Notes under the pieces: model-generated
What the model was told of the DNA's origin: nothing
The model's input: the letters and a program-made list of their open reading frames with translations, nothing else
The model's database searches: none
Shown here: piece after piece, positions 1 to 8,197 of the stretch
How positions within the stretch are numbered: the stretch's first letter is position 1
Layout of the letters: the number at the start of each line of letters is the position of its first letter
Made by a program: the position numbers and the translations under genes
From: Bacillus norwichensis
GTDB taxonomy: Bacteria; Bacillota; Bacilli; Bacillales; Bacillaceae_C
Length of the DNA stretch: 64,000 nt
Reading direction: 5' to 3'
Assembly (NCBI RefSeq): GCF_014836955.1
Contig: NZ_JACSPV010000008.1
Location: 76,783 to 140,782, forward strand

Positions 1-221
1 GAGCTCCCTCTTTAAGTTCGTGTTCAAAAAGCCGACAAATTCGCTGTAACAAGCCCATGAAGAGGTTTGTCAGCAACTATTTGAACATCTCCTTTGATTA
101 AGATTATTTCAATGAATTATACCATGATTAAGCGTTTTCCGTCCTGTTCGCTATAAATGATTGAGAGATTTTTTTGCTAATCATAAAGTTATTCAAAATT
201 TAACCAAAAGGAAAAATACAA

Positions 222-250
222 TTGACAACCTAAATGAGAGTGATTATCAT
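222..250 (+). promoter_or_regulatory. sigma-A promoter overlapped by a Fur box (efe operon)
   Basis: TTGACA at 222-227 and TATCAT at 245-250 are separated by exactly 17 bases. A 15-base sequence at 235-249 (TGAGAGTGATTATCA) matches the 7-1-7 Fur consensus TGATAATNATTATCA at 13 positions and covers the spacer and most of the -10 element. This is the expected layout for Fur repression of an iron-uptake operon. The first 220 bases of the window hold no gene I can support. Confidence 0.7.
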
Positions 251-416
251 TATAAAAGTAAAAAACATATAAGTGAGTGCTCAAAAAGTTGTCAATTCGG
301 ATACAAAAAGGACTGTACTGCTGAGTTTAAGCAGCAGAGAAAAAGAGGCTTACAGCTTATTGTTTGGTGACTTTTCGGACATCATCTATATATCTATTAA
401 TGTGAGGAGCTTCTAA

Positions 417-1271
417 ATGAAAAAAGTATTTAAATCTGCGCTCTTTATTATTTGTTCTGCAAGTTTGGTAGCAGGATGTGGAACGGCAAAGGAAAAAGAA
501 GATGCTAATGCAGGGGAAGAGGTAGTGACGGAAAACACCCTTAATGAAGAAATGGAAAGTTATAAGCAATTTGCAATGGATCAGCTTGATCAGTTCGTCA
601 TTGAAACGGAAAAATTTGTTGAAGCGGTGAAAGCTGGCGATGTTGAAAAGGCCAAGGAACTATATGCATCTGCTCGGATGTATTTTGAACGCTCTGAACC
701 TATTGCTGAAAGCTTCGGAGACTTGGATCCACGAATTGATGCCCGTTTAGCGGACATTGAGGAAGAAGGGCAAGGAAAAGAAGAGTGGTCTGGCTATCAT
801 AAAATTGAATACGGTCTTTGGGAGGAAGGAACAACAAAAGGATACGAGGAAACAGCAGATCAGTTGATGAATGACGTCAAAGAGCTGCGTGCAAAAGTGG
901 AGACGGTGGAAGTGACTCCGGACTTGATGATCACGGGAGCGGTTGATCTTTTAAATGAAGTTTCTACATCAAAAATTACTGGTGAAGAAGAAATTTATTC
1001 CCATACAGACCTGTATGACTTTAAAGCGAATGTGGAAGGTGCGGAAAAGATTTTTGAAATTTTCAAAGCGAAGCTACAAGAAAAGGATGCAGATCTTACG
1101 AAATCATTGGAGGATAATTTCTCTACATTAAATCATTTACTTGATCAATATAAAGATAAAGATGGTTTTGTGTCTTATGAAAAATTGTCTGAAGAAGATA
1201 CAAAAGAACTATCAGAGGCAGTCGATCATCTTGGGGAACCTTTAAGCCAAATGGCAATTGTTGTGGAGTGA
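417..1271 (+). CDS. efeO: EfeO/EfeM iron-uptake lipoprotein (imelysin-like, M75)
   Basis: Extracytoplasmic lipoprotein of the EfeUOB ferrous/ferric uptake system, thought to bind iron and hand it to the EfeU permease. The 284-residue product starts with a type II signal peptide ending in the lipobox VAGC (Cys about residue 21), followed by an acidic linker and one imelysin-like helical domain. The HKIEYGLW segment near residue 128 carries the HxxE metal-binding motif of the family. A GTGAGGAG ribosome-binding site precedes ATG 417. No N-terminal cupredoxin domain is present, so it resembles the short EfeM form and Bacillus YwbM. First gene of efeO-efeB-efeU. Confidence 0.9.
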   Translation: MKKVFKSALFIICSASLVAGCGTAKEKEDANAGEEVVTENTLNEEMESYKQFAMDQLDQFVIETEKFVEAVKAGDVEKAKELYASARMYFERSEPIAESFGDLDPRIDARLADIEEEGQGKEEWSGYHKIEYGLWEEGTTKGYEETADQLMNDVKELRAKVETVEVTPDLMITGAVDLLNEVSTSKITGEEEIYSHTDLYDFKANVEGAEKIFEIFKAKLQEKDADLTKSLEDNFSTLNHLLDQYKDKDGFVSYEKLSEEDTKELSEAVDHLGEPLSQMAIVVE

Positions 1272-1276
1272 GGAAA

Positions 1277-2545
1277 ATGAGTAAGCGGGAAGAGAATTCC
1301 TTTTTTCAAAAAGAAATCTCTCGCCGAGATATGCTGAAAATCGCTGGGATCGGCGGAGCAGGTGTCATGATCAGTGCATCTGGCCTTCCGCAGGTTTTGA
1401 CAGCTTTGGGCGAGAGTTCATTCGTTGATGATGATGTGTCAGCCGCAAAAAAGGTCAACTTTTATGGGAAACATCAATCTGGCATTTTGACGAAAGATCC
1501 TAAACATGTCTATTTTGTAGCTCTTAATTGTACGGCGAAATCGAAAGCTGAATTGAAACAGCTGTTCAAGGTTTGGACGGATCAAAGTGTGGAGTTGATG
1601 AATGGGAGGCTTGTTGAACCATATAGTTCAAACACACTTATGCCGCCATCTGATACTGGTGAGGCAACAGGTCTTGATGCTTCTCATCTTACATTGACCT
1701 TTGGAGTGGGACCAAGTCTTTTTGAGAAAAAAGAGCTTAGACTGCAGCACATGAAACCAAATGTGCTCAAAGATTTGCCGCATTTTCCAAAGGATCAGCT
1801 GAATCCCGCATATGTCGGCGGAGATATATGTATTCAAGCCTGTGCGGATGATCCACAAGTCGCTTTCCACGCTGTTAGAAACCTTGTTCGCACGGCACGT
1901 GGCAAAGTGACGATGCATTGGTCGCAAACTGGTTTCAATTCATATGAAAGGAAAGGCAAGAAAATCCAGACACCTCGAAATCTTTTTGCTTTTAAAGATG
2001 GTACAGGTAATCCTAATGTGGATGATGCTAAAGAGATGAATCAGTATGTCTGGGTACAGTCAGATGAATCCAAATGGCTTTCTGGCGGTACTTATATGGC
2101 AGTCAGACGAATCCAAATGCATCTGGAAACATGGGATCGGACGGCACTTAGTGAGCAGGAAGCTACCTTTGGCCGGCATAGGGACAGCGGGGCACCACTA
2201 GGTAAAGAAAATGAAATGGATGATATGGGGCTGGAACGGAAGGAAAATGATCAACCGGTCGTTCCTGTAGACTCTCATGTCTACTTGGCCAAACAAGTAA
2301 AGGATCGCATATTAAGGCGTTCTTTTTCCTATTCTGATGGGATTGACCGTAAAACAGGTGCTTTTGATGCTGGATTACTGTTTATTTCTTTTCAGAAAGA
2401 CCCGCGGCAGTTCATTAATATTCAAAATAGCTTCGGCAGAATGGATAAATTAAACGAATATATCACACACCGTGGAAGTGCGCTGTTTGCTTGTTTCCCC
2501 GGTGTGAAAAAAGGAAGCTATCTTGGAGCGGAATTGTTCGGATAG
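1277..2545 (+). CDS. efeB: EfeB, Tat-exported DyP-type haem peroxidase
   Basis: Dye-decolourising peroxidase that works with EfeO and EfeU, probably oxidising Fe(II) or handling haem outside the membrane. The N-terminus carries a twin-arginine signal (SRRDMLKIAG), meaning folded, haem-loaded export. The DyP signature is seen as FKDGTGNP near residue 240, with a candidate proximal His in FGRHRDSG further on. I place the start at ATG 1277 because GGAG (1265-1268) lies 8 bases upstream. A GTG at 1268 would overlap the efeO stop and is an alternative. Length about 422 residues, normal for the family. It is tightly coupled to efeO. Confidence 0.9.
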   Translation: MSKREENSFFQKEISRRDMLKIAGIGGAGVMISASGLPQVLTALGESSFVDDDVSAAKKVNFYGKHQSGILTKDPKHVYFVALNCTAKSKAELKQLFKVWTDQSVELMNGRLVEPYSSNTLMPPSDTGEATGLDASHLTLTFGVGPSLFEKKELRLQHMKPNVLKDLPHFPKDQLNPAYVGGDICIQACADDPQVAFHAVRNLVRTARGKVTMHWSQTGFNSYERKGKKIQTPRNLFAFKDGTGNPNVDDAKEMNQYVWVQSDESKWLSGGTYMAVRRIQMHLETWDRTALSEQEATFGRHRDSGAPLGKENEMDDMGLERKENDQPVVPVDSHVYLAKQVKDRILRRSFSYSDGIDRKTGAFDAGLLFISFQKDPRQFINIQNSFGRMDKLNEYITHRGSALFACFPGVKKGSYLGAELFG

Positions 2546-2558
2546 AGGGAGGTTAATC

Positions 2559-4295
2559 GTGAAAAAGGTCATTGTGTTTTTTAGTTTTATCATCTTGATT
2601 CTTTCTCCTATCCAGCTTGTGTCTGCCAAGGAAAGCTACAGCCAGCTATTTATTTTAATCGGGGATACCATGATGAAAACAAAAGCTGACGAATGGGATC
2701 ATACAAAAGAGCTTACCAGCCAGATGAATGCAGAGTGGGAGCAAGCGGCCCCTTCAGACAGTAAAACAGTAAGAGAAGTGGATAAAGCGATAAAAAATAT
2801 GGATGAGGCTGTAGAGAAGAAAGATAAGGAAGCGGCGCTGACAGCTTTATCTGATTTATCACATGCTCTCGTTGCATTGGAAAAAGAACAAAACCCTGTT
2901 GATGTGGAAGCACAGCGGGAAGAAATCAAAACTGTATTTACTCCCATCATGACTGACTTGCAAAATGCAGTCGAGAACGAAGATGCTGAAAAAGCAGGTG
3001 CTGAATATAAAAAGCTTTTATCGAAATGGAATAAAAAAGAGAGCATTATTCGTGAGCAGAGCATTGCTTATTATGGAAAAATTGAAACGCAGATGGGACT
3101 ATTGCGAATTGCCTTAACACAGGAAGAAAAAGATTTTGGACAAATGCGGGAAATGGTCAGTACGATCTCAGAGGCATTTTCTGAACTTGCTGCAGGAAAG
3201 GAAATGAAAGCAAAGGATGAAGGGTATTCCTTGCAGACATTAATTGACCTGCTTGAAAAAGCGGATAAGTCCATAGAAGAGAAAGAAGCTGGGCAGGCCG
3301 TATCATCCTTACAGGAATTTTTGAGCGTTTGGCCGTCTGTTGAAGGGGAAGTCCGTACAAGAAACGGCGGGCTTTACACAAAGCTGGAAAGCGATATCCC
3401 TGTTATAGCTGGGAAACTGTCTTCCTCGAAAGTTGATTTTAAAGAACAACAAAATAAAATTAATTCCTACAAGCAGGCGATTCTTCAGCTTCAGGAAAAG
3501 AGCCATTACACGATCTGGGACGCAGCATTAATTCTCCTTCGAGAAGGCTTAGAAGCCCTTTTGATTGTCGCTGCTTTGATTGCCTTTTTAAGAAAAGCAA
3601 ATGCACGCCAATATCAAAAGTGGATTTGGATTGGTGCCCTGCTTGGGGTCGCTTTGAGTGCATGTGCCGCCCTTTTAATTAATGTCATGTTTACAGCCGC
3701 AACGCAAGGTGCAAATAGGGAAGTAATTGAAGGTATTACCGGTATCCTCGCAGTTATCATGATGATCGGTGTCGGTATTTGGCTTCATCAGAAGTCCAAC
3801 ATTCAAGCCTGGAATCGCTTCATTGAAAAGCAAATGGGTGCAGCGCTTTCTACTGGAAGCATTATCTCCATGTCTTTTATCAGCTTCCTAGCCATTTTCC
3901 GTGAAGGGGCAGAAACAATCATTTTCTATATGGGAATGGCTCCATCGATTAACACAGGTGAATTGGCTGCAGGGATTGGCATAGCTGCTGCTATACTTAC
4001 TGTTTTTGGGTTTTTATTGATTAAATATAGTGCCAGAATTGCGCTTGGCCCATTTTTTAAGGCAGCAACCATTTTGATTTACTTTTTGGCCTTTAAAATA
4101 CTGGGAGTGAGCATACATGCTCTTCAATTAACCGACCATATAAGAACAACGCAGGTTAACTCATTGCCAGCGATAAATTTTATCGGATTTTATCCTTCTT
4201 TGGAAGTGATTATCCCACAGATTCTCCTTCTGCTTATTATCTTGATCGCTTCCGTAAAAGTTCATAAGATGGGCAAGCAGGTTCCTGCTTCCTAG
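2559..4295 (+). CDS. efeU: EfeU, FTR1-family high-affinity iron permease
   Basis: Membrane permease of the Efe iron-uptake system. Two REXXE motifs that line the iron path are visible: REGLE near residue 327 and REGAE near residue 448, in the C-terminal membrane half. The first ~320 residues form a secreted helical extension after a signal peptide (MKKVIVFFSFIILILSPIQ), as in the long Bacillus EfeU/YwbL forms. GTG 2559 is preferred over an in-frame TTG at 2523 because GAGGGAGG lies directly upstream. Gene order here is O-B-U, whereas in Bacillus subtilis the permease gene comes first. Confidence 0.9.
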   Translation: MKKVIVFFSFIILILSPIQLVSAKESYSQLFILIGDTMMKTKADEWDHTKELTSQMNAEWEQAAPSDSKTVREVDKAIKNMDEAVEKKDKEAALTALSDLSHALVALEKEQNPVDVEAQREEIKTVFTPIMTDLQNAVENEDAEKAGAEYKKLLSKWNKKESIIREQSIAYYGKIETQMGLLRIALTQEEKDFGQMREMVSTISEAFSELAAGKEMKAKDEGYSLQTLIDLLEKADKSIEEKEAGQAVSSLQEFLSVWPSVEGEVRTRNGGLYTKLESDIPVIAGKLSSSKVDFKEQQNKINSYKQAILQLQEKSHYTIWDAALILLREGLEALLIVAALIAFLRKANARQYQKWIWIGALLGVALSACAALLINVMFTAATQGANREVIEGITGILAVIMMIGVGIWLHQKSNIQAWNRFIEKQMGAALSTGSIISMSFISFLAIFREGAETIIFYMGMAPSINTGELAAGIGIAAAILTVFGFLLIKYSARIALGPFFKAATILIYFLAFKILGVSIHALQLTDHIRTTQVNSLPAINFIGFYPSLEVIIPQILLLLIILIASVKVHKMGKQVPAS

Positions 4296-4303
4296 CTCAT
4301 AGA

Positions 4304-4333
4304 AGGTGAACCGAATATGGTGTGCCTTTTTTA
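4304..4333 (+). terminator. Rho-independent terminator of the efe operon
   Basis: An imperfect stem AGGTGAACC / GGTGTGCCT with a short loop is followed by a run of six T, just after the efeU stop. Confidence 0.55.
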
Positions 4334-4384
4334 CAGAATAAAATAAAATCAGAATGAAATATTTAGTTCGAATTAAGTTTTTCA

Positions 4385-4730
4385 ATGTCTAGCTTCGACG
4401 GACAGGACGTGCTAGTGCAAGCGAAGCCGACAGGACGTCGCGTTTTGAGCCTGTCAATGCTCAGGATGTGGCAGCAGCTTGAGGCGGCGTGTTGTCTGGC
4501 TGTGAGTCCATCGACTAAAATCGCTGCAGAGGCGAAACTACGCTTTCTTCAGCGTTCGTCTTATGCTTGGTCGCCGATAAGCAAGCACTTTCGCACTTCG
4601 TTTTCCTTTATTTCAATTAAATCAATTAAAGGATTGTCGACTAAGTTTTGCCTTACGCTTTTCTTACTCAATGCAACGCAGTCAATGATTGGGATGGGGG
4701 GATATGTTCCGTTTGTGGCTGGCTATTGAA
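4385..4730 (+). repeat. GC-rich non-coding stretch, probable dispersed repeat
   Basis: About 345 bases that are richer in G+C than the surroundings. They contain the internally repeated word GACAGGACGT (twice within 40 bases) and several short palindromes. An open frame of 114 codons spans it, but it has no ribosome-binding site and a composition unlike any protein I know. From memory, similar 'GACAGGACGTCGCG' mosaics recur between genes in Bacillaceae genomes, so I treat it as a repeat and not as a gene. Only one copy is seen in this window. Confidence 0.35.
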
Positions 4731-4899
4731 AGGACTTATTTCTTTGATCACCTTCGCGTTATGGGGTGTGCTTTAAAAAAGGCCGTATCAAGATTCCAAT
4801 CGCAGGAGATATTGCTGAAAATTTAATGAGATATTTTGATGATAACCGCTGATGACATTAAAGTTCATCATTCTAATTTGAGGAATCATGAAAATATGG
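4731..4899. other. gene-free stretch, possible decayed coding scrap
   Basis: No intact gene. Around 4790-4852 one forward frame reads as a peptide ending IAENLMRYFDDNR before a stop. It looks protein-like but is too short to assign. Confidence 0.2.
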
Positions 4900-4928
4900 T
4901 TGACAATTCATTCCATACAGAATAAAAT
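4900..4928 (+). promoter_or_regulatory. sigma-A promoter of the S-box transcript
   Basis: TTGACA (4900-4905), 17-base spacer, TAAAAT (4923-4928). Transcription would begin about 4935, some 25 bases before the riboswitch aptamer. Confidence 0.7.
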
Positions 4929-4960
4929 AGGTTTTACATTTACAAATTCATATTTTATAG

Positions 4961-5139
4961 CTCTTATGTAGAGAGGTGGAGGGACTGGCCCAGTGAAGCC
5001 TCGGCAACCATTGAATATATTTTTTATATTCAAACGGTGCCAATTCCAGCAGATTTTTTACAAATCTGATAGATAAGAGGCGAAGCTTGATTTCTACTAT
5101 CAAAAAGCAGAGACCTCTTATTATTAGGGGGTCTTTTTC
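4961..5139 (+). promoter_or_regulatory. SAM-I (S-box) riboswitch with attenuator
   Basis: Classic S-box: the P1 strands CTCTTAT (4961-4967) and ATAAGAG (5073-5079) pair perfectly and enclose GAGGGACTGGCCC, the invariant GAAGCCTCGGCAACC core, and GGTGCCAATTCCAGCA. The 3' P1 strand ATAAGAGG (5073-5080) is also perfectly complementary to CCTCTTAT (5114-5121), which is part of the downstream terminator. This gives the mutually exclusive antiterminator expected for SAM-dependent termination: SAM bound means terminator formed, genes off. Confidence 0.95.
5111..5139 (+). terminator. S-box intrinsic terminator
   Basis: AGACCTC (5111-5117) pairs with GGGGGTCT (5127-5134) and is followed by a T-rich run. 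It is the off-state structure of the S-box leader. Confidence 0.85.
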
Positions 5140-5176
5140 TTGTTTATCGGAAAACACTTCAAAGGAGATGAAGGGA

Positions 5177-5326
5177 ATGAGCGTCAAGGAAAAAGCAGAC
5201 AATGAGAAGCTGAAAGTGATTGAGGAATTACTTAATAATCTACGCTTTGGTGAATTGCAGATTACAGTACATGAAGGGAAAATCGTTCAAATCAACCGAA
5301 TTGAAAAGAAGAGATTCCCAGCATGA
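5177..5326 (+). CDS. yezD: small YezD-like protein (DUF2292)
   Basis: A 49-residue protein, rich in charged residues, ending in a compact segment (LRFGELQITVHEGKIVQINR) typical of the YezD/DUF2292 family. Members of this family are often found with S-box-controlled sulfur genes; the biochemical function is not known. I choose ATG 5177 because AAAGGAG (5161-5167) is 9 bases upstream; the earlier ATG at 5168 touches the ribosome-binding site. It is the only gene directly behind the S-box, because a hairpin follows it, so sulfur or methionine status should control it. Confidence 0.7.
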   Translation: MSVKEKADNEKLKVIEELLNNLRFGELQITVHEGKIVQINRIEKKRFPA

Positions 5327-5349
5327 TACAGATGTATAACGAATACTAG

Positions 5350-5392
5350 ATCAGGAGGCTGACTGGACGACCGGAGGCCTCCTTGATTTCAA
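5350..5392 (+). terminator. hairpin after the YezD-like gene
   Basis: ATCAGGAGGC (5350-5359) pairs with GCCTCCTTGAT (5377-5387) with one bulge. The following T tract is weak (TTTC), so termination may be partial and readthrough into metQ cannot be excluded. Confidence 0.5.
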
Positions 5393-5696
5393 TGGCTTCT
5401 GTTTACAAACATATTTGTGAACAGACTAAAAAGATTAAAGGAGAGTGGGAACAAACAACTAGTTGAATGGGCCAAGTTTACGGAAGTAAATTTGGTTGCA
5501 CGATCAAAATAGCTTTATTTCTGAGTATTCATATGTGAAAAATCAAGTAATGATTGTTGCTCTCCATGCAATTAGAAAACAGAGAGTTAGTACAATATGG
5601 CATCACTCAGAGAATAAACAACATGATGGTTTTAAAGATAGAAAGTCTATCATCTGAGTATTGAAAAGACATACAGTGAACCAGAGGAGAATGAAA
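5393..5696. other. gene-free stretch before metQ
   Basis: About 300 bases with no intact gene and no second S-box core. A forward frame near 5460-5508 (VEWAKFTEVNLVARSK, then stop) looks like degraded coding sequence; I cannot name the source. I see no convincing promoter. Confidence 0.3.
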
Positions 5697-6530
5697 ATGA
5701 AAAAAACATTATTTTATATTACTTTACTTTTTAGCTTATTCGTTTTAGGAGCTTGCGGCAGCGATTCAGCTACCAGCGAGGAAAAGAAAGAAATCGTCAT
5801 TGGAGCAACTGCCGGACCATATAGTGATCAATTAAAAGATGGAATCATTCCAATACTTGAAAAAGATGGGTATAAAGTGAAAATTGTTGAATTCAATGAT
5901 TATATCCAACCGAATATATCTCTGAATGAAGGCGAGATTGACGCCAACTTGTATCAAAACAGCATCTACTTAAAGCAATTTAATAAAGACCACAATATGG
6001 ATTTGGTGGCGTCATATGCAGTTCCAACCGCTCCAATTGCACTTTATTCCGAAAAATATAAGTCTTTGGATGATATAAAAGAGGGATCAACGATTGCTAT
6101 GCCAAATGACCCGACTAACCTAGCCAGATCACTGAACATGCTCGTGTCCTTTGGTTTGATTGAAGTAGATGAGAATGCGGACCCTACTATTGTTTCAGAA
6201 AAAGATATTGTGAAAAACAAGCTCAATTTAAAAGTAAAACCGATTGATCCTGCACAAACACCTCGTTCTTTGGGAGATACAGATTTTGCATTCATTAACG
6301 GGAACTACGCACTGGCTTCTGGATTGAAATTGGATGAAGCGGTAGAAATTGAGAAAACGCCAGAAGATTATTTGATTTATGTGACTGTGAAAAAAGAGAA
6401 TGAGGAAAAACCTTTTGCGAAAGCCCTGGAAAAAGCTTATAAGTCTGATGAATTTTTAGAGTACACAAATAAAAATGCAAAAGGATATGTGAAACCTCCA
6501 TATCAAGTAGAGAAGGAGGGCAATAAATGA
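5697..6530 (+). CDS. metQ: MetQ-type substrate-binding lipoprotein
   Basis: Periplasmic-binding-protein homologue of the D/L-methionine ABC importer, tethered as a lipoprotein (lipobox LGAC, Cys about residue 20). NlpA/MetQ features are visible: IVIGATAGPYSD at the start of the mature domain, then a segment with NLYQNSIYLKQF, and IAMPNDPTNLARSL near the middle. About 277 residues, normal. ATG 5697 is preferred: AGAGGAG (5683-5689) is 7 bases upstream, while 5691 is too close. It overlaps metN by 4 bases. Methionine is the usual substrate, but methyl or dipeptide analogues are handled by some paralogues. Confidence 0.85.
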   Translation: MKKTLFYITLLFSLFVLGACGSDSATSEEKKEIVIGATAGPYSDQLKDGIIPILEKDGYKVKIVEFNDYIQPNISLNEGEIDANLYQNSIYLKQFNKDHNMDLVASYAVPTAPIALYSEKYKSLDDIKEGSTIAMPNDPTNLARSLNMLVSFGLIEVDENADPTIVSEKDIVKNKLNLKVKPIDPAQTPRSLGDTDFAFINGNYALASGLKLDEAVEIEKTPEDYLIYVTVKKENEEKPFAKALEKAYKSDEFLEYTNKNAKGYVKPPYQVEKEGNK

Positions 6531-7528
6531 TCGATATTCAACGGGTCACCAAGCGCTACAAAAATGTAGCGGCTGTGGATGATGTGAGTTTGACGATCCG
6601 GCAGGGAGAGGTCTTTGGCATCATTGGTTACAGTGGCGCTGGAAAAAGTACGCTGCTTAGGTGCTTAAACTTATTAGAAAGGCCAACAGAAGGCAAAATT
6701 TTGATTGATGGAAAAGATTTAACGGCACTTTCCGATAGTAAAGTCAGGAAAGAGCGCCAAAAGATCGGAATGATTTTCCAGCACTTTCATTTAATTAGCT
6801 CTAAAACGGTTTTTGATAATGTGGCCTTCTCTTTGAAAGCGGCAGGGAAAACGAAAGAAGAAATTAAAAAGAAGGTTCCGGAGTTATTAGAAATGGTTGG
6901 ACTATCAGACCGGAGTAGGCATTATCCATCCCAACTATCTGGGGGACAGAAACAACGAGTTGGTATCGCTAGAGCCTTGGCCAATGACCCAAAAGTGCTC
7001 CTTTGTGATGAAGCAACTTCGGCTCTGGACCCAACGACAACAAAATCAATTTTACATTTGTTGAAGAAGATTAATGAGACATTAGGCATTACCATTGTCC
7101 TGATTACTCATGAAATGGAAGTCGTACAGGACATTTGCCATCGGGTGGCAGTCATGGAAGACGGGAAAGTGGTTGAGATAGGCGATATATATGATATTTT
7201 TGCTAACCCAAAAACCGAGCTATCCAAACAATTCGTCCAAACGGTTCACTCTTTGGAGCTGCCTGAAAGACTTCTTTCGGGAAGAAAAGGTTCGATCGTT
7301 CAAATTGTTTTTCAGGGAGATTCGGCTGAAGAGGCAGTAATTTCCGAAACCTTGAAACAATTTAATGTGAATGCCAATATTCTTCACGGACAGATTTCCT
7401 ATATTCAGGATCGCGCGTTGGGAACACTCATTATTGAGTTGATTGGTGCACGTGCTGATGTCGAAAAGGCAATTGATTATATTACGAAGCAAACGAGTCG
7501 ATTGGAGGTGCTTGCCGATGTTGCCTGA
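6527..7528 (+). CDS. metN: MetN-type ABC transporter ATPase
   Basis: ATP-binding subunit of the MetNIQ importer on the cytoplasmic face. Walker A GYSGAGKS (about residues 38-45), ABC signature LSGGQKQR, Walker B VLLCDEATSALD and the H-loop (THEME) are all intact. The C-terminal ~75 residues form the NIL/ACT-like domain that binds methionine and inhibits transport in known MetN proteins. 333 residues. The ATGA overlap with metQ and the 11-base overlap with metI indicate translational coupling. Confidence 0.9.
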   Translation: MIDIQRVTKRYKNVAAVDDVSLTIRQGEVFGIIGYSGAGKSTLLRCLNLLERPTEGKILIDGKDLTALSDSKVRKERQKIGMIFQHFHLISSKTVFDNVAFSLKAAGKTKEEIKKKVPELLEMVGLSDRSRHYPSQLSGGQKQRVGIARALANDPKVLLCDEATSALDPTTTKSILHLLKKINETLGITIVLITHEMEVVQDICHRVAVMEDGKVVEIGDIYDIFANPKTELSKQFVQTVHSLELPERLLSGRKGSIVQIVFQGDSAEEAVISETLKQFNVNANILHGQISYIQDRALGTLIIELIGARADVEKAIDYITKQTSRLEVLADVA

Positions 7529-8171
7529 AATGATCAATGAGTTTGGAAAAGCTTTTGTGGAAACTTCTTGGATGATGGGCATTGCGGTGGCCTTTGCCAT
7601 TATTATTGGGGTTCCTTTAGGCATAGCCCTCTTTGTCACCAGTGAAGGGATGTTTTGGCAAAATCGCTTCATGCAAAATGTGGCAGGAACCATTATTAAT
7701 ATTATCCGTTCCATCCCTTTCATTATCTTGCTTGTTGTTCTGATCCCATTTACAAAATTGATTTTGGGAACAACAATGGGACCTGCAGCGGCGAGTGTTT
7801 CACTGACAGTAGCAGCTATTCCTTTCTACGCTAGGCTCGTTGAGACATCTTTGCGGGAGATTGACAAGGGAGTAATTGAAGCAGCTGAATCATGCGGTGC
7901 TTCCCCATGGCTGATCATTAAAGAGGTTCTGTTACCAGAAGCAAAATCTGGAATGATTGCAGGATTGACGGTAACGGTCATCAGTCTTTTAAGTTACTCA
8001 GCAATGGCAGGAATTGTTGGAGGCGGAGGAATTGGAGACTTGGCGATACGCTTCGGGTACTATCGATTCCAAAATGACGTTATGATTGCAACAGTTATTA
8101 TCCTGGTTGTACTTGTACAGGTAATTCAATTTATTGGTGATCGCGCGGCAAGAGCTGTGGATAAAAGATAG
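7518..8171 (+). CDS. metI: MetI-type ABC transporter permease
   Basis: Membrane permease of the MetNIQ importer, about 217 residues with five predicted membrane helices. The cytoplasmic EAA loop that docks on MetN is visible as IEAAESCGASPWLIIKEV. ATG 7518 lies inside the end of metN, with GGAGGTG just upstream, and gives the expected length; earlier in-frame starts lie deep in metN. Only 26 bases and no terminator separate it from the next gene, so the CoA-transferase genes are probably on the same transcript. Confidence 0.9.
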   Translation: MLPEMINEFGKAFVETSWMMGIAVAFAIIIGVPLGIALFVTSEGMFWQNRFMQNVAGTIINIIRSIPFIILLVVLIPFTKLILGTTMGPAAASVSLTVAAIPFYARLVETSLREIDKGVIEAAESCGASPWLIIKEVLLPEAKSGMIAGLTVTVISLLSYSAMAGIVGGGGIGDLAIRFGYYRFQNDVMIATVIILVVLVQVIQFIGDRAARAVDKR

Positions 8172-8197
8172 GACTTACTTATTGAGGAGGAAAGCAA

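Noticed and set aside
4385-4729. 114-codon open frame as a gene
   Set aside because: No ribosome-binding site, repeat-like GC-rich composition and internal repeated words; no protein family resemblance.
5393-5696. Second S-box directly before metQ
   Set aside because: The invariant GAAGCCTCGGCAACC and GGTGCCAATTCC cores are absent; only one S-box exists, at 4961.
7220-7723. 167-codon minus-strand frame across metN/metI
   Set aside because: It is a shadow of two well-supported overlapping genes on the plus strand.
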